DNA of 64,000 bases, taken from Catellatospora sp. KI3 (GTDB lineage Bacteria; Actinomycetota; Actinomycetes; Mycobacteriales; Micromonosporaceae). Shown here piece after piece: positions 34,680 to 45,000 of this stretch; positions within the stretch are counted from its first letter, which is position 1, and every line of letters starts with the position of its first letter. Under the pieces are notes generated by a model. That model was given only the letters and a program-made list of their open reading frames with translations. It did no database searches and was not told the DNA's origin. The stretch lies in contig NZ_JASAMB010000021.1 in assembly GCF_029948125.1 (NCBI RefSeq), positions 1 to 64,000 on the forward strand, given 5' to 3'. The position numbers and the translations under genes are program-made.

Positions 34680-34694
34680 TCACATAGTGCCTGC

Positions 34695-36146
34695 TCAGGC
34701 GATCAGCGCGGGCTCGCTCCACTGCGGGCGGCCGGTGCGGTCCAGGTCGTAGCGGGCCGCGGCGATGCGGCGTACGCCGTCGACCAGCTCCGGCACGGGC
34801 AGCGTGAACGGCAGCCGGATGAAGCGCTCCAGGGTGCCGTCGACGCCGAAGCGCGGACCCGGTGCCAGGCGCACCCCGAGCGGCTCGACCGCGCGGGCCA
34901 GCGCGCTGGAGACCGGGCCGTCCAGCTCCGCCCACAGCGTCACCCCGCCCGAGGGCACGGTGACCCGCCAGGTCGGCAGGTGCTCGCGTACCGCCGCGAC
35001 CAGGGCGTCGCGCTGGGCGGCCAGCTGCGCCCGGCGGCTCGGGATCACCTCGTCGGCACGGGCCAGCAGCCGCACCGCCACCAGCTGGTCCAGCACCGGC
35101 CCGGCGGTGTCCACGCCGACGCGCACCGCCGCCAGGCGCTGCACGATCGGCGCCGAGGCGCGGATCCAGCCGATCCGCAGCCCGCCCCAGAACGGCTTGC
35201 TCATGCCGCCGATGGTCAGCACCCGGCCGTGCCGGTCGAAGGAGGCCACCGCGGGCGGCAGCTCCTGGCCGTCCAGCGCCAGGTCGACGAACGACTCGTC
35301 GATGACCAGGTCGGTACCGGTGCGCTGGGCCGTGGCCACCAGCTGCTCGCGCAGGTGCTCGCCCATCACGTGGCCGGTCGGGTTGTGGAACTCCGGGATC
35401 AGGTACGCCAGCCCCGGCCGGGTCTGCCGCAGCGCACCCAGCAGCAGCTCGGCGTCCCAGCCGCCCTCGTCCAGCCCGTGCGTGCTGATCCGGGCACGCC
35501 GCCCGGCCAGCGCCGCCAGCGCGTTCGGGTACGTCGGGGACTCCACCAGCACCTGCGCCCCGACCGGCACCTGCAGCCGCAGGATCAGGTCCAGCGCGTG
35601 CAGCACCCCGTTGGTGATCATGATCTGCTCGGGGCTGGTGGGCAGGCCCCGGGCCGCGTACCGCTCGGCGACCGCCTCGCGCAGCTCGATGATGCCGCTC
35701 GGGTGGTATCCGGCCCCGCCCAGGTAGTGCGGCAGCTCCTCGACCGCCTCCCGCGAGGCCGCCAGCAGCGAGTCCGGCGCGGCCAGCGCGGCGCAGCTAA
35801 GGTCGATCAGGTCGAGGTCGTCGTCGGCCAGCCACAGGCCGCTGCTGGCCACCCGGTGCCCGCTGGGCAGGGTGGTCCAGCTCCCGGCCCCCCGGCGGCT
35901 GGTCAGATGGCCGGAGTCGCGCAGCTCGCGGTACGCGGCACTGACCGTCGTCCGCGACACCTCCAGCGCCTCGGCCAGCTCCCGCTCCGCGGGCAGCCGC
36001 ACCCCCAGCGGCAGTCGGCCGTCGGCGAGCAGGCCGCGCACGGCGGAGGCCAGCGCGGCGTAGTCGGGGCTGCGCCGCCGGGCCGGCAGGGCGTGCCAGC
36101 GGCCGAGCAGGCGGGCGAGCTGTCCGCCGCGTACCGAGACGCTCAT
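34695..36146 (-). CDS. yczR: MocR-family regulator (YczR-type: GntR HTH plus aminotransferase fold)
   Basis: 483 aa. GntR winged HTH at about 25-90 (RLPAERELAEALEVSRTTVSAAYRELRDSGHL), then a fold-type I aminotransferase-like domain. The PLP lysine is in IGGMSKPFWGGLRIGW; NGVLHALDL, HNPTGHVM and DESFVDL mark the PLP pocket. It is divergent from a YczE membrane gene, the arrangement that defines the YczR subgroup. It likely senses a pyridoxal-linked or amino compound and controls the divergent gene through the direct repeats at 36213-36252. Confidence 0.9.
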   Translation of the reverse strand: MSVSVRGGQLARLLGRWHALPARRRSPDYAALASAVRGLLADGRLPLGVRLPAERELAEALEVSRTTVSAAYRELRDSGHLTSRRGAGSWTTLPSGHRVASSGLWLADDDLDLIDLSCAALAAPDSLLAASREAVEELPHYLGGAGYHPSGIIELREAVAERYAARGLPTSPEQIMITNGVLHALDLILRLQVPVGAQVLVESPTYPNALAALAGRRARISTHGLDEGGWDAELLLGALRQTRPGLAYLIPEFHNPTGHVMGEHLREQLVATAQRTGTDLVIDESFVDLALDGQELPPAVASFDRHGRVLTIGGMSKPFWGGLRIGWIRASAPIVQRLAAVRVGVDTAGPVLDQLVAVRLLARADEVIPSRRAQLAAQRDALVAAVREHLPTWRVTVPSGGVTLWAELDGPVSSALARAVEPLGVRLAPGPRFGVDGTLERFIRLPFTLPVPELVDGVRRIAAARYDLDRTGRPQWSEPALIA

Positions 36147-36212
36147 GTCGCGCTCCCCACTCTCGCGCCGCAGCCGCCCAGGTCAGTGACTTGATCCAAG
36201 CCACCTGGCGCG

Positions 36213-36252
36213 AATTGGCACTTCCTGACTCTTCAATTGGCCTCCAGACTGG
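36213..36252. promoter_or_regulatory. candidate YczR direct-repeat operator
   Basis: Two related direct repeats, AATTGGCACTTCCTGACT (36213-36230) and AATTGGCCTCCAGACTGG (36235-36252). Their starts are 22 bp apart, about two helical turns. They fill the gap just before the yczE start codon. Direct repeats fit the side-by-side HTH arrangement of MocR dimers. Confidence 0.5.
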
Positions 36253-36257
36253 CAGAC

Positions 36258-36968
36258 ATGACCGGCCCAAGCAAGCCACTGACCATGCCAACCGTGCCAC
36301 CCCGCGCCGGACACCGCCCCGCGGCCATGCCCCTGCGCGAGCGGCTGCCCCGCCGCCTGTTCCAGCTCGTCGCCGGTCTGGCCGCGTACGGCGTCAGCAT
36401 CAGCCTCATGCTCCACGCCCACCTGGGCAACCAGCCCTGGGACGTGCTCCACCAGGGCATCGCCGGGCACCTCGGCGTGTCGGTCGGGACGGTGCTGATC
36501 GGGATGGGCGCGGTGGTGCTGCTGTGCTGGATCCCGCTGCGGCAGCGGCCCGGCATCGGCACGGTCGCCAACATCGTGGTCATCGGGCTGGTCGTGGACG
36601 CGGTGAACCCGCTGCTGCCCGATCTGGACCACCTGGCCGGGAGGTGGGCGTTCATGCTCGGCGGGATCGTGCTGTGCGGATTCGCCAGTGGCCTCTACAT
36701 CGGAGCCAATCTGGGGCCGGGGCCGCGGGACGGGCTGATGACCGGCCTGGCCGCCCGCCGGTGGTCGCTGCGCGGGTGGCGCACGCTGCTGGAGGTGACC
36801 GTGGTCGTGGCCGGGGCACTGCTCGGCGGCACCGTCGGCATCGGCACCATCCTGTACGCCCTCGCCATCGGCCCCCTGGCCCAGTTCTTCCTCCCGATGC
36901 TCACCGTCACCCCCCGCCCGACGGCCACCGCAACCGCCTCCCCCACCGCCGAACCCTGCCCCGCCTGA
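36258..36968 (+). CDS. yczE: YczE-type membrane protein
   Basis: 236 aa, five to six membrane helices. Features of the YczE/YitT-like family: LMLHAHLGNQPWDVLHQGIA near residue 50 and the GANLGPGPRDGLMTGLAARR loop near residue 155. Divergent to the MocR gene, which is expected to regulate it. The annotated start ATG 36258 lacks a clear ribosome-binding site; a TTG frame extends a further seven codons, and an internal ATG (MPTVPPRAG) is possible. Transport role suspected, substrate unknown. Pro/Thr-rich C-terminus. Confidence 0.85.
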   Translation: MTGPSKPLTMPTVPPRAGHRPAAMPLRERLPRRLFQLVAGLAAYGVSISLMLHAHLGNQPWDVLHQGIAGHLGVSVGTVLIGMGAVVLLCWIPLRQRPGIGTVANIVVIGLVVDAVNPLLPDLDHLAGRWAFMLGGIVLCGFASGLYIGANLGPGPRDGLMTGLAARRWSLRGWRTLLEVTVVVAGALLGGTVGIGTILYALAIGPLAQFFLPMLTVTPRPTATATASPTAEPCPA

Positions 36969-37389
36969 CCGCACCCCGCGCGGTCCGCGCGGTCCGCGCG
37001 GTCCACGCGGTCCACGCGCGGCGCGCGTGGGTGGTGCAGTTTCGGGGAAAGTGCAGGAATCTTGGCCCGCTTTCGTGCACCTTCCCCGAAACTGCACGAC
37101 CACCAGGCCGCGCGGCGGATGCGCGAACTGGCGCGAGCGTGGGCGCTCGGGCGCGAACTGCAGCGGTCCCGGACCGGCGCGGTCGGGCGCGGTGCGGTCA
37201 GCGCGACGTGGCCGGGCGCGGTGCGGTCAGCGCGGCGTGGCCGGATGTGGTCAATGCGGCGTGGCCGGGTGTGGTTAGGCGGCGTCGCGTGGTGCGGTCA
37301 GGCGTGGCGTGGTCGGGTGCGGGTGGGAAGATCCGGGATCGTGGACGCTGGGTGCTGCTATAGCGACACCTGGCGTCCACGATTTCGGA
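36969..37389. other. 421-bp gene-free region rich in repeats
   Basis: Holds four repeat structures and no gene I can support: a 9-bp tandem repeat CGCGGTCC(G/A) x4 at 36979-37014; a family 2 hairpin at 37034-37097; a degenerate minisatellite with core GCGGTCAGCGCGGCGTGGCC at about 37189-37320; and a family 4 hairpin at 37330-37391. Both neighbouring genes end here, so it is a 3'-3' spacer. Confidence 0.75.
37034..37097. repeat. hairpin repeat family 2, copy 3
   Basis: 22-bp inverted repeat, left arm starting GTGCAGTTTCGGGGAAAGTG (37034-37055), right arm 37076-37097. One A-C mismatch on this strand is a G-U pair on the other. Downstream of yczE. Confidence 0.85.
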
Positions 37390-37391
37390 TC
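37330..37391. repeat. hairpin repeat family 4, copy 1
   Basis: Outer stem GATCCGGGATCGTGGACGC / GCGTCCACGATTTCGGATC with two G-U pairs. Inner stem GGTG/CACC closes the loop CTGCTATAGCGA. The right arm reaches into the stop codon of the PAP2 gene. Confidence 0.82.
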
Positions 37392-38112
37392 ATCGTCGGG
37401 TCGCGGACTGCGGGCCGTCGGAGTGCGGGCGGTCGGGGTCGGGGCTGTCGGCGCTGGGGCGCCAGACGTAGCGGCGGCTGAGCAGGCAGGCGGCGGCGAG
37501 GACCGCGGCGAGCCAGGCGGTGCCGAGGGCGGCGCCGCCGATGACGTCGGTGAGCCAGTGGACGCCGAGGTACACCCGGGAGAAGGCCACCACCAGCACC
37601 AGCAGCGCCGCGCCCAGCCACGCCGCGACCCGGGCGGGTCCGCGTACCCGCAGTGAGATGAGCAGGGCGAGCAGACCGTAGGCGGCGGCGGCCTGGGCGG
37701 TGTGGCCGGACGGGAACGCGTAGCCGCCCGCGCCGGTCAGGGCCTCGGACACCTCTGGGCGCGCCCGGGCCAGAGCCAGCTTGCCGATACTGACCAGTGC
37801 GGCGGCGCCGACGGTCACCACGATCACCAGCAGCGCCGTCCATCGGCGCGAGCGCCACAGCGGGATGGCGGCCGCCGCGCCCAGCAGCACCGGGATGGCG
37901 ACCCAGCCGCTGCCCAGCCAGGTCAGCACCTGCAGGGACCGGGTGAGCCAGCCGGTACGGTGCGAGACCAGCCAGCCGGTGACCGCCGGATCGGTCGGCC
38001 CGGGGTCGTCCTGGGCGACGAGATCGTCGGCGAGCGACCCGAACACCCAGGCGGCGAGCACGACGGCGGCTGCCCCGAAGGCCAGCCAGCGTCGTAGTAC
38101 ACGGTCAGGCAA
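37390..38112 (-). CDS. PAP2-family phosphatase
   Basis: 240 aa if started at TTG 38112, which has GGGAG eight bases upstream and overlaps the RND gene stop by 8 bp; an upstream GTG 38193 would overlap that gene by 89 bp. Six membrane helices. All three acid-phosphatase motifs are present: [14 protein letters not shown] with the catalytic His, and [12 protein letters not shown]. Likely dephosphorylates a lipid such as phosphatidate or undecaprenyl pyrophosphate on the outer face. Follows the RND operon on the same strand. Confidence 0.85.
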   Translation of the reverse strand: MPDRVLRRWLAFGAAAVVLAAWVFGSLADDLVAQDDPGPTDPAVTGWLVSHRTGWLTRSLQVLTWLGSGWVAIPVLLGAAAAIPLWRSRRWTALLVIVVTVGAAALVSIGKLALARARPEVSEALTGAGGYAFPSGHTAQAAAAYGLLALLISLRVRGPARVAAWLGAALLVLVVAFSRVYLGVHWLTDVIGGAALGTAWLAAVLAAACLLSRRYVWRPSADSPDPDRPHSDGPQSATRR

Positions 38113-41100
38113 CGCGCGCGCTCCCGTAGCAGCCGGTGAGATACCTGGACAACCACGCCAACGCCCCAGCCGCCCATCTCGCCACTGCGTCACCTACCCC
38201 ACTTTCCGCCCGGGGATTCCGATCACGTGGCAGGAGATCAGCGAATGCGGTCAGAACGCCCCCTCCGACCCGGCCAGAAGACCGGAATCCGCGATCATGC
38301 TCCGCAACAGCCAGGCCACCGGCAACCCTGACCACGCCAGCGGCGGCAGCGGCCAGGCCGACAGCAGCAGCGGCCAGGCCGATGCCGGCGGTGGAGGCCA
38401 TGGTGCCGGTGGCGGGGGCCGGGCGGCCCGGGGCGCCGGCGGGCAGCGGGCTGTCCGGGGCGGTGGTCGCGGCGGCGCGGCCCGCCTTGCCCTTGCCGAA
38501 GCGCAGGTACAGCGCGGGCAGGACGAAGAGGTTGAGCAGCGTCGAGGTGACCAGCCCGCCGAGGATGACCACGGCCATCGGGTGCTCGATCTCGTGCCCG
38601 GGAATGTCACCCAGTACGACCAGCGGCACCAGCGCCAGCCCGGTCGCCAGGGTGGTCATCAGGATCGGCGAGAGTCGCTCCTTGGCCCCGCGCAGCACCA
38701 GGCTCAGGCCGAAGGGTTCGCCCTCCTCCCGTTCCAGGTGCTGGAAGTGGTTGATCAGCAGGATGCCGTTGCGGGCGGCGATGCCGAGCACGGTGAAGAA
38801 GCCGACCAGCGATCCGAGCGTGATGAGTCCGCCGGTGAGGAAGGCCGCGAGCACGCCGCCGACCAGGGCGGAGGGCAGGGTGAGGAAGGACAGCAGGGCC
38901 AGCCGCCAGCTGTCGTACGACGCCTGCAGCAGGAAGAAGATCGCCACCACGGCCAGTACCGCGAACAGCAGCAGCCGCTTCTGGGCGGCCTGGCGTTCGG
39001 CGTACTCGCCGAGCAGTTCGGCGTGGTAGCCGCGCGGGAAGTCGACCTGCTCGGCCATCTTGGTCTCGAGCTCGTTGACGACCGAGCCGAGGTCGCGGCC
39101 GTGCACGTTCGCGCCCACGTCGATCTTCCGGGAGGCGGCGTCGTGCTCGATCTGGTTGGGTGTCGCAGCGACCTTGACCGAGGCCACCTCGCCCAGCGGC
39201 ACGGTGCCGCCGCCGGGCACGTCGATCGGCAGCTGCTTGATCGCGTCGACGTTCTGCCTGGTCTCGGGCGTGCTCCACACGTTCACGTCGTAGGCCTTGC
39301 CGTCGCGGAAGATGTCGCCGACCTCCTCGCCGGCCATCAGCGTGGCGGCGGCGCGGCGTACGTCACCGGGCTTGACGCCCAGCGCCTGCGCCTTGGCCAG
39401 GTCCACCTCGACCTGCACCTGCGGCACGTTCGCCTGCAGCGAGATGTGCTCGTCGACGACGCCGTCGATGCCGCCCAGGATGTCGCGCACCTGCTCGGCC
39501 TGGGCCTTCATGGTCGTGAGGTCCTCGCCGTAGATGCGCACCACGACCGCGTCGCCCGCGCCGGACAGCACCTCGCGCACCCGCTCCTTGAGGTACGTCT
39601 GCACGTCGCGGCGCAGGCCCGGGTAGCTCTGCACCACATCCTCGATCTTCTTCAGGGTGGTGTCGTAGTCGGCCGACGGGTCGACGCTGATCCAGTTCTC
39701 GCCGAAGTTCACGCCGACGACCTCGTCGGCGATGAGCGCCTGGCCGATGTGGGCGCCGAAGTTGCGTACCCCCGGAATGGCCATCAGGTCCTTGCTGGCC
39801 TGCTGGGTGATGCGCACCTCCTCCGGGTGCGAGGCGCCCGGCTCGGTGACCCAGTGCATCAGGAAGTCGCGCTCCTTGAACGAGGGCAGCAGCGCCTGGC
39901 CCAGGCCCGGCAGCACCGCGACACCGGCCAGCACCATGATCGCGACCAGGGCGTACGCGCGGCCGGGGCGCTTGGTGATGCGCGACAGCGCCGCCGTGTA
40001 GCCGCGCTGCAGCCAGCGCACCAGCGGCGACTCGCGCCGCTCCAGCGGGGCATTGCGCAGCAGGATCAGCGCCAGCGCCGGGGTGACCGTCAGCGCGACG
40101 ACCATCGAGGCGAGCACCGCCAGCATGTACGCCAGCGCCAGCGGCCGGAAGAAGGAGCCGGTCAGGCCCTCCAGGAAGAACACCGGCACGGCCGAGGCGA
40201 TGATGATCAGGGTGGCGTAGACGATCGGGCCCCGGACCTCCAGCGACGCGTCGAGCACGGTCCTGGCGGTGGTGCGCAGCGAGGTGTCGGCGCCGTCGCG
40301 CCGGGTCTGGCGCAGGCGTCTGACGATGTTCTCGATGTCGATGATCGCGTCGTCGACGACGACGCCGACGGCGATCACCAACCCCGCGAGGATCATGGTG
40401 TTGATGCCGAACCCGAACGCGTTGAGCAGCAGCGTCGCGGCGGTCAGCGACAGCGGGATGGCGATCAGGCTGATCAGCGCCGTACGCCACTCGAACAGGA
40501 ACAGGGCCAGCACCAGCACGACCAGCAGGCAGCCCAGCGCCAGGGCGCGGCCGAGGTTGCCGATGGCGGTCTCCACGAAGGTCGCCGGCCGGAAGATGGT
40601 GGTGTCGACGTCGATGCCGGTCAGGCCGGGGGCGAGCTCCTTCATCGCCTCCTCGACGCCCTGGGTGACCTCCAGCGTGTTGCCCCAGGGCAGCTTCTCG
40701 ACGATCAGCATCAGGCCGGGTCCGCCGTTGATGACGGCGTCGCCGATGAGCGGCTGGTGGTCCTCGGTGATGGTGGCGACGTCTGACAGCTTGATGGTCT
40801 TGCCGTCGCGCTCGGCGACGGGCACCTGCGCCAGGTCGGCGGGCATCACGATGGGCAGCACGTGCTGGATCGGCATGCGCTGGGTGGGCGTCTCCAGGTC
40901 GCCGCCGGTGCCGACCACGGCGCCCTCGGAGTAGCGCAGCAGACCGGAGTCGAGCGCGTTGGAGGTCACCTCCATGACCTCGTCGAGGGTGACGTCGTGC
41001 TGCTTCATCCGTACCGGGTCGGCCTGGACCTGCATCATCTGGATGCGCTCGCCCCAGATGGCCACGTTGGCCACGCCGGGCACGCGCAGCAGGCGGTTGC

Positions 41101-41590
41101 GGATGGTCCAGTACGAGATCATGGACAGGTCGATCAGCGACCGGTCCTGGGAGGACAGGCCGATCTTCATGACGCGGCTGGTCGAGGAGAGCGGCTGCAG
41201 CATGAACGGCGGGCTGGCCCAGGTCGGCAGCGTCGCGGTCACCTCGTTGAGGCGCTCGGAGACCAGCTGCCGGGCCCGGAGCAGGTCGGTGCCGGGCTTG
41301 AAGATCAGCACGATGGACGACAGCTGCGGCACCGACTTGGACCGGATCGCGTCCAGCCCCTCGACGCCGTTGAGCGCCTGCTCCAGCGGCACGGTGACCA
41401 GCGACTCGACCTCGGCGGCGGACAGGCCCAGGCTGGGCGTCTGGATCTCCACCCGGGGCGGGGCGAACTCGGGGAAGACGTCGACCGGCATGTCGCGCAG
41501 CTGGCCGACGCCGAGGAGCATCAGGCCGCAGGCGATCGCGACCACGAGCGCCCGGAACTTCAGGCTGGAACCGACGATCCATCGCATCAT
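38105..41590 (-). CDS. RND efflux permease, CusA/HME-like, canonical subunit
   Basis: 1161 aa. Heavy-metal-efflux type RND permease: N-terminal helix then [26 protein letters not shown], two large periplasmic loops, and helix 4 with the proton-relay motif [13 protein letters not shown] (the Asp equivalent to CusA D405 is retained). The usual C-terminus ends at ALYLRFGKG. Here about 130 further residues follow that are Ala/Gly/Pro-rich, unlike the family, and may reflect a lost stop or a frameshift. Third gene of a three-gene cluster with a second RND permease and a short adaptor. No TolC partner is expected in a monoderm. Confidence 0.88.
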   Translation of the reverse strand: MMRWIVGSSLKFRALVVAIACGLMLLGVGQLRDMPVDVFPEFAPPRVEIQTPSLGLSAAEVESLVTVPLEQALNGVEGLDAIRSKSVPQLSSIVLIFKPGTDLLRARQLVSERLNEVTATLPTWASPPFMLQPLSSTSRVMKIGLSSQDRSLIDLSMISYWTIRNRLLRVPGVANVAIWGERIQMMQVQADPVRMKQHDVTLDEVMEVTSNALDSGLLRYSEGAVVGTGGDLETPTQRMPIQHVLPIVMPADLAQVPVAERDGKTIKLSDVATITEDHQPLIGDAVINGGPGLMLIVEKLPWGNTLEVTQGVEEAMKELAPGLTGIDVDTTIFRPATFVETAIGNLGRALALGCLLVVLVLALFLFEWRTALISLIAIPLSLTAATLLLNAFGFGINTMILAGLVIAVGVVVDDAIIDIENIVRRLRQTRRDGADTSLRTTARTVLDASLEVRGPIVYATLIIIASAVPVFFLEGLTGSFFRPLALAYMLAVLASMVVALTVTPALALILLRNAPLERRESPLVRWLQRGYTAALSRITKRPGRAYALVAIMVLAGVAVLPGLGQALLPSFKERDFLMHWVTEPGASHPEEVRITQQASKDLMAIPGVRNFGAHIGQALIADEVVGVNFGENWISVDPSADYDTTLKKIEDVVQSYPGLRRDVQTYLKERVREVLSGAGDAVVVRIYGEDLTTMKAQAEQVRDILGGIDGVVDEHISLQANVPQVQVEVDLAKAQALGVKPGDVRRAAATLMAGEEVGDIFRDGKAYDVNVWSTPETRQNVDAIKQLPIDVPGGGTVPLGEVASVKVAATPNQIEHDAASRKIDVGANVHGRDLGSVVNELETKMAEQVDFPRGYHAELLGEYAERQAAQKRLLLFAVLAVVAIFFLLQASYDSWRLALLSFLTLPSALVGGVLAAFLTGGLITLGSLVGFFTVLGIAARNGILLINHFQHLEREEGEPFGLSLVLRGAKERLSPILMTTLATGLALVPLVVLGDIPGHEIEHPMAVVILGGLVTSTLLNLFVLPALYLRFGKGKAGRAAATTAPDSPLPAGAPGRPAPATGTMASTAGIGLAAAAVGLAAAAAGVVRVAGGLAVAEHDRGFRSSGRVGGGVLTAFADLLPRDRNPRAESGVGDAVARWAAGALAWLSRYLTGCYGSARVA

Positions 41591-41603
41591 GGCCGCTGCC
41601 CCG

Positions 41604-42086
41604 TCACTTGCCCACGCCGGTTTCCGCGCCGTACAGCTCGGCCACGCCCACCGTCACCACGGGCGTGCCCGCGGCGGGGCCCTGGGCGAGCAGCACCTTG
41701 TCGCCCTGGATCGCGGTGACCTGCACCGGGTGGCGCACGAACGCCAGCGGGTGGTCGGTCGGGGTGTACGCCCAGGTGCTGCCGTCAGGCAGGTACATCA
41801 GCGCCGAGTACGGGATGGTGGTGATCGCGCGCTTGCCGGCGGTGGCCGCCGCGACCGGCTGCGTCTGCAGGCCAAGCCGCGCCGCGCCCTCCTCGGTCAG
41901 CACGATCTTCTTCTCGGTACGCCCCGGCAGCGCCTCGACCTTGGCCGGCTTCGGTGCGGCCGCGGTGCTCGCCGGCTCCTTGAGCACCGCCGCCACCCCC
42001 AGCCCGGCGACCAGCAGCAGGCCCACCACCAGGGCGATAACGGTCCAGCGGTCCCACTTGCCGCCCCAACGCTTCACGACGGTCAT
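41604..42086 (-). CDS. short RND periplasmic-adaptor-like protein
   Basis: 160 aa: one membrane helix at about 14-35 ([19 protein letters not shown]), then a short extracytoplasmic part with [38 protein letters not shown] and a small beta barrel [16 protein letters not shown]. This matches only the membrane-proximal end of CusB-type adaptors; the hairpin and lipoyl domains that reach TolC are missing, which makes sense without an outer membrane. ATG 42086 directly abuts GAAGGAG, so GTG 42077 may be the real start. It is encoded between two RND permeases. Confidence 0.75.
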   Translation of the reverse strand: MTVVKRWGGKWDRWTVIALVVGLLLVAGLGVAAVLKEPASTAAAPKPAKVEALPGRTEKKIVLTEEGAARLGLQTQPVAAATAGKRAITTIPYSALMYLPDGSTWAYTPTDHPLAFVRHPVQVTAIQGDKVLLAQGPAAGTPVVTVGVAELYGAETGVGK

Positions 42087-42097
42087 CTCCTTCGGAC

Positions 42098-45000
42098 TCA
42101 GATCGCCTGCGGTTCGGCGGGCAGGGAAAGTTCGTCGCGCAGGCTGTCGCGGCCGAACCGCAGGTACAGCGCGGGGACCACGAACAGGGCCAGCAGCAGC
42201 GTCACCACGAGGCCGACCAGCAGCACCCACACGATCGGGCGCAGCACCTCCAGCCCGGCCACCCAGCCCAGCAGCAGCAGCGGCAGCATCGCCGCAGCGG
42301 TGGCGACCACGGTGACCAGCAGCGGTCCGGCCTGCTCGGCCGCGGCGCGCGCGACCAGCTCCGGCCCGAACGGCTGGCCCGGCGTGTCGGGGGTGCCGCG
42401 CTCGAGCTGCTGCGCGTGCTTGACCTGCTGCAGCACCATGCGCAGGCTGAGCCCGGCGATGGCCGTGAACGCCGCCAGCGAGCTGATCGCCGTCAGCTGC
42501 GACCCGATCGCCCCGGCGACCAGCCCGCCCGCGACCGCCACCGGCAGCATCAGGAACAGCATCGTGGACAGCAGCCAGCCGCCGACGGCCGCCTGCAGCA
42601 GCAGGAAGATCAGGACCAGTGCGGCGAACGCGCCCAGCAGCAGCCGGTTCTGGTCGTCGATGCGGTGCTCGTACCCGCCGAGCAGCTCGGCGTGGTGCTC
42701 CAGCGGGAACGACACGTGCTCCAGCCGGTCCTCGATCTGGCCGACCACGGAGCGGTAGTCGCGGGCGTGGATGCCGGCGCTGACGTCGATGTAGCGCGAC
42801 ACGGAGTCGCGTTCGATCACGTTCGGTCCGGCCACCACGTTCACGTCGGCGACGTCGCCCAGGCGCACCTGCCCGCCGGTCGGCGTGTTGATCATGAGGT
42901 CGCGTACCCCGGAGAGGCTGTTGCGCACCTCGGGGCTGCCCCAGACGACCACCTCGAAGACCTTCTGGTCCTCGAACAGGTTGCCGACCTGGATGCCCGA
43001 CAGCATCGTCGCGGCGGCGCGGCGCACGTCACCAGGCTTGATCCCGGCCTGCTGCGCCTTGGCCAGGTCCACCTTCACCTGCACCGTCGGCTGCTCCACC
43101 GGCAGGTCGGCCTGCGGGTTCACCACGCCGTCGATCCCGCCGAGCAGGTCGCGCACCTCGGCGGCCTTGGCCTTGAGCACGTTCAGGTCCTGGCCGTAGA
43201 CGCGCACCACGACGGCGTCGTCGGCCCCGGACAGCACCTGCGTGATCCGCTGCTCCGGGTAGGTGACCACGTCCGTGTCCAGCCCCGGGTAGCTGGCCAC
43301 CAGCTCGGCCACCGCCTGCCGGGTCCGGTCGTAGTGGGCGCCGGGCTCCAGGGTCACCCACAGCTCGCCGGAGTCGACGTTGACGACCTGGTCGGCGGCG
43401 ATGGCCCGGCCCAGGTGCGCGCCGACGTCGCGTACGCCCGGGATGGCGCGCAGCTCCTGGCTGACCCGCTCGGTGAGCCGGGTCATCTCGCGGGCCGAGG
43501 TGCCCGGCACCGCGTCCCACTGGACCAGCAGGTTGCGCTCCCGCAGGGCCGGGATGGCCGACTGCGCCAGCGGCTGCAGCAGGGCCACCGCCCCGCCGAG
43601 CAGCACCAGCCCGGCCAGGCCGTACACCAGCGCCGGCCCGCGCAGCACCGCGGCGAGCCCCTGCGCGTAGACCCGGTGCCACCAGCTGAGCACCGGCGAG
43701 CGGTGCCGCTCCAGCGGGGCCTCGCGCAGCAGCACCGCGGCCATCGCCGGGGTGAACGTCAGCGACACCAGCGACGAGGCGAGCACCACCGCGACGAAGG
43801 CCAGCACCAGCGGGCGGAAGAACAACCCGGTCAGCTCCGGGAGCAGCAGCAGCGGCGCGGTCGCGACCAGGATGATCAGCGTCGCGTACGTCATCGGGCC
43901 GCGCACCTCCAGCGCGGCGTTCAGGATGGTCCGGCCCGCCGAGATCTCCTGCCCGGTGTCGCGCTGCGCGATCCGGCGCTCGCGCAGGCGCTGGGACAGG
44001 TGCATGGTGTCGCCGACCGCGTCGGCGATCGCGAAGACCAGCCCGATCAGCACCCCGGCGATGAGCATGAACGTCAGCCCGTACCCGGCGAGGCTCAGCA
44101 CCACCCAGGCCAGCGTGACCGACAGGACCACCGCGAGGAACGTGATCAGCGCGGCCCGCCACTCCCACAGCAGCAGGATCAGCACCAGCGCCAGCAGCAC
44201 CAGCCCGAGCAGCGCGGCCAGGCCGACGTTGCCCAGGGCGTGGTCGATGAAGGTGGCCGGGCGGTACATGTGCGGGTCGACCTGGACGCCGGTCAGGCCG
44301 GGCCGCAGCGACTCCAGCGCCGCCTCGACCCCGCGCGAGACCTCGACGGTATCGGCGTTCGGGAACTTCTCCACCACCAGCATCAGCCCGGGTCCGCCGG
44401 AGACCAGCGCGTCGCCGATCAGCGGCTGGTGGTCCTCGACCACGGTGGCCACGTCACCCAGGCGCAGCCGCTTGCCCGACTCCTGGTCCTCGATCGTCAC
44501 CTGGGCCAGGTCCTCCGGCGTACGGATGGGCAGGATGTGCTGGATGCCCAGCCGCTGGTTCGGCGTGTCGATGAAGCCGCCGGTGCCCGGGGTCGACGCC
44601 TCCAGGAAGGTCAGCGGCGACACCCACAGCGAGTTGCCCGCCGTGGACACGACCTGGTTCAGCGTCACGCCGTTGGCGCGCAGCTTCTCGGGGTCGACCT
44701 GCACCTGCAGCTGGCGCTCGCGGTTGCCCCAGACGGACACGTTGGCCACGCCGGGCACGCCGGTCAGCCGGGGCTTCAGCACCCAGCGGGCCAGCACCGA
44801 CATCTCGGTGAGCGACAGGTCCTTCGAGGTCAGGCCCACCATCATCACGCGGTTGGTGGAGGACAGCGGCTGCAGCATCACCGGCGGGCTGGACACATTG
44901 GGCAGCGCGTGGGCCTGGGTCAGGCGCTCCTGCACCATCTGCCGGGCCCGGAACACGTCGGTGCCCGGCTCGAAGATCATCTCGATGGACGACAGGCCGG

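Noticed and set aside
38112-38193. GTG 38193 as start of the PAP2 gene
   Set aside because: It would overlap the RND gene by 89 bp and adds non-conserved residues; TTG 38112 has a ribosome-binding site.
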